A stretch of 64,000 nt of DNA from Rhodobacter sp. NTK016B (GTDB taxonomy: Bacteria; Pseudomonadota; Alphaproteobacteria; Rhodobacterales; Rhodobacteraceae). Below, in pieces: positions 62,461-64,000 of the stretch; the first letter of the stretch is position 1, and every line of letters begins with the position of its first letter. The notes beneath the pieces are model-generated. The model ran no database searches and was not told the origin of the DNA. It was given only the letters and a program-made list of their open reading frames with translations. The stretch covers positions 124,001-188,000 of the forward strand of contig NZ_JAFKOK010000011.1 in NCBI RefSeq assembly GCF_017303295.1. The letters are read 5' to 3'. The translations under genes were made by a program, and so were the position numbers.

Positions 62461-64000
62461 TCAATTTGGCAACAGGGCTCTTCGCCCATTGGCAATCGTT
62501 CTGTTCACAACGAGGGCAATCCACTTGTTACGCATCTCCGGGGCACCGTTCTCAACTCGGGTTTCAAGTTCAGCCAGCCATAGTTGGCCTCGCTCCTTGT
62601 CGCCAAAAAGAACAGCGGCATTTACGAAAGTGTCTAAGAGTTCGATGCGAGTGGTGGATCGATCATCCAGCGAGAAATAATCATACAGACGGTTGTAGAA
62701 GGTGCGATCAAACGCTTCTCCACCGTCTGAGGTTGCTAGATCCTCTACTTTGCCACCGAATTTCACGTACTCTACCCCGTAGTCCAGCGTGTTGTTGTAG
62801 GCCAACGCGCGATCGACCTCTAGGTTTCTCGTGGGATCGATGTCCTTTGACACTTCTTTAAGGTCGATGTTTGCCGTAACGCGATACGCCTTCAGCAGAT
62901 CCCGTAGAACACGCGATTGAACTGGGTAATTTTGCTTTACCCACTCGTAGGGGTCTTCGCCACGCGTGTAGCCAGGTGAGTTTGAATAGGCACGCTCGGC
63001 TTGGGCCCAATACATGTAACCCAAGTGGCGCGGGATCAAAATTTCGAAGATAGAATGCTTGTCCTTCCAGTCCGGACGTTTCATTTCCTCAGTTGCCGCC
63101 TCGAAATAGGTAATGGCTAGATCAGATTTTCCAAAGGCTCGATAAGTTTGTCCCACGCGAAAGTTAAGGACAGGATCTTTGGCAAACCCATCAAGTGCGG
63201 TCAGATCGAAGTATACTTGTTGCGCCCTTTGAAAGAACTTTGATGCGTCATTCTTGCTTGCGTCTTTTGGCGCTTCACCCGGCCCGATTGAACCAATCAA
63301 ATAAGCTTGACCCGCCCAATAATTCGCGGCGGCGATTTCCATATCGATTGCATAGTCAAATGTCGCTTTCGCGGGCGCATCCGCAGACGCAACATGCGCT
63401 TCCCATTTGCTCTTGAAGTCGGACAGCGTTTCTATGAGATCCGTGAATGTCGATGGCGAGAATGTCTTTGTCTTATCTGACGATCTCGCAGCGACGTCTC
63501 TATACGCCGCTATGATTTTTTCCCTTATGCGCTTGATCTCTTCGTGAGCGGAAGACGGCAAAACGTCCTCGATCCCGTCCAGCACCTTTACCGTATTGCT
63601 CGACAATGAGCTAGCTGATGCTTGTTCTGCTGAACTCGGTGCTAACAGCAAGAAACTTGAGTCTGCGTTATCGGAACATCCGTCCAATATCAACTTTAAG
63701 CCTCTGATTTGAGACGAGCCGAACCGATATTTTTCGTCAGTGCTTTTTATCTCAGAGTTCTTGTACAGTAGTTTGTGCTCTATCTCGCTCCAGACGTCTT
63801 CAAAAACTGTTCTGAGTTGGAATTCAATGGGAAATATTTTTGACTGTCCGGCTTTGATCACCTGCCCCTTGACAATAAAATGAACACTCGAGTACCGAGT
63901 ATCCTTTTCCTCAAGGCTAACGAAATCAGGAGAAAACCCTCTGCTACGAAGGTACCCCCTTAAAAACTTATAAATTGTTAAATAGTCGGTTTCGGAGGCT
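62461..64000 (-). CDS. RelA/SpoT-domain protein with long helical C-terminus (5' end outside window)
   Basis: The frame is open to the window edge, giving more than 510 residues; an internal GTG at 63861 is not the real start. The visible part of the nucleotidyltransferase domain has the G-loop (TRYSSVHFIV, with the Tyr that stacks on the guanine base) and the last strand and helix FQLRTVFEDVWSEIEHKL. About 380 residues of helices follow, with TPR-like units (YFEAATEEM, HLGYMYWAQAERAYSNSPG). Enzymes with this domain transfer pyrophosphate to GTP, ATP or tRNA ends; short versions act as toxins or phage sensors. The catalytic front half lies beyond the window. Confidence 0.78.
   Translation of the reverse strand, partial: ASETDYLTIYKFLRGYLRSRGFSPDFVSLEEKDTRYSSVHFIVKGQVIKAGQSKIFPIEFQLRTVFEDVWSEIEHKLLYKNSEIKSTDEKYRFGSSQIRGLKLILDGCSDNADSSFLLLAPSSAEQASASSLSSNTVKVLDGIEDVLPSSAHEEIKRIREKIIAAYRDVAARSSDKTKTFSPSTFTDLIETLSDFKSKWEAHVASADAPAKATFDYAIDMEIAAANYWAGQAYLIGSIGPGEAPKDASKNDASKFFQRAQQVYFDLTALDGFAKDPVLNFRVGQTYRAFGKSDLAITYFEAATEEMKRPDWKDKHSIFEILIPRHLGYMYWAQAERAYSNSPGYTRGEDPYEWVKQNYPVQSRVLRDLLKAYRVTANIDLKEVSKDIDPTRNLEVDRALAYNNTLDYGVEYVKFGGKVEDLATSDGGEAFDRTFYNRLYDYFSLDDRSTTRIELLDTFVNAAVLFGDKERGQLWLAELETRVENGAPEMRNKWIALVVNRTIANGRRALLPN

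Overview
The window is GC-rich DNA with the gene style of an alphaproteobacterium, most likely a Rhodobacteraceae member close to Paracoccus or Rhodobacter. The evidence is dense same-strand operons with 1-8 nt overlaps, two complete TRAP transporters and a HAAT-type ABC importer, many small oxidoreductases, and IS5/IS427-like and IS481-like insertion sequence relics. This is inferred from gene content; no rRNA or other phylogenetic marker is present.

Layout. 3-5411: a giant DUF4011 / SF1 helicase / PD-(D/E)xK nuclease protein, open at the left edge and probably antiviral. 5608-6136: decayed IS5-family transposase. 6603-38329: a catabolic and transport region with three local regulators (GntR, TetR, IclR) and three uptake systems. 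It holds a metallo-hydrolase, gamma-glutamyltransferase, SRPBCC protein and SDR; a fumarylacetoacetase-type hydrolase with TRAP system 1; a fused flavin oxidoreductase with a two-component Rieske N-demethylase-type oxygenase; a cyclase/cupin/SDR/3-hydroxyacyl-CoA-dehydrogenase-like run with a branched-chain-type ABC importer and a BKACE enzyme; and TRAP system 2 with a 2-hydroxyacid dehydrogenase, a creatinase-fold protein, a resorcylate-decarboxylase-like amidohydrolase and an HSL-type esterase. Together they look like modules for importing and degrading small organic acids and N-methylated compounds; the real substrates cannot be read from the sequence. 38942-39840: the start of an MFS gene cut off by a badly decayed IS481-like transposase.

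40314-61151 is a 20.8 kb integrative element. It is bounded by 46-bp direct repeats (one mismatch) that are the 3' half of a tRNA-Phe(GAA) gene. It carries a lambda-O-like replication protein with palindromic iterons inside its own gene, a possible mobilisation protein, two divergent hipBA toxin-antitoxin pairs, a 46.0-58.5 kb block of likely defence genes, a phage-type repressor, two small HTH/excisionase-like genes and a frameshifted tyrosine integrase next to the right repeat. Neither repeat has the 5' half of the tRNA, so the functional tRNA probably lies right of the window and a second element begins at 61152. That second element contributes a two-TM protein, a micro-ORF and a long RelA/SpoT-domain protein open at the right edge.

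The most interesting locus is 46041-50617: three genes in a row, each overlapping the next by 8 nt, encoding a metallo-beta-lactamase-fold protein with a flexible tail ending in Gly, a single polypeptide joining E2-like, E1-like and JAB/JAMM domains, and a patatin-like phospholipase. It looks like a type II CBASS operon in which the nucleotide cyclase is replaced by the MBL protein. On the opposite strand lie a second MBL protein and two large SF2 helicases that each carry a phospholipase-D-type nuclease domain. A second unusual signal is an identical 41-bp segment found inside two unrelated IS transposase genes 33.5 kb apart; the second of these also carries two more hairpin-containing insertions of about 40 bp.
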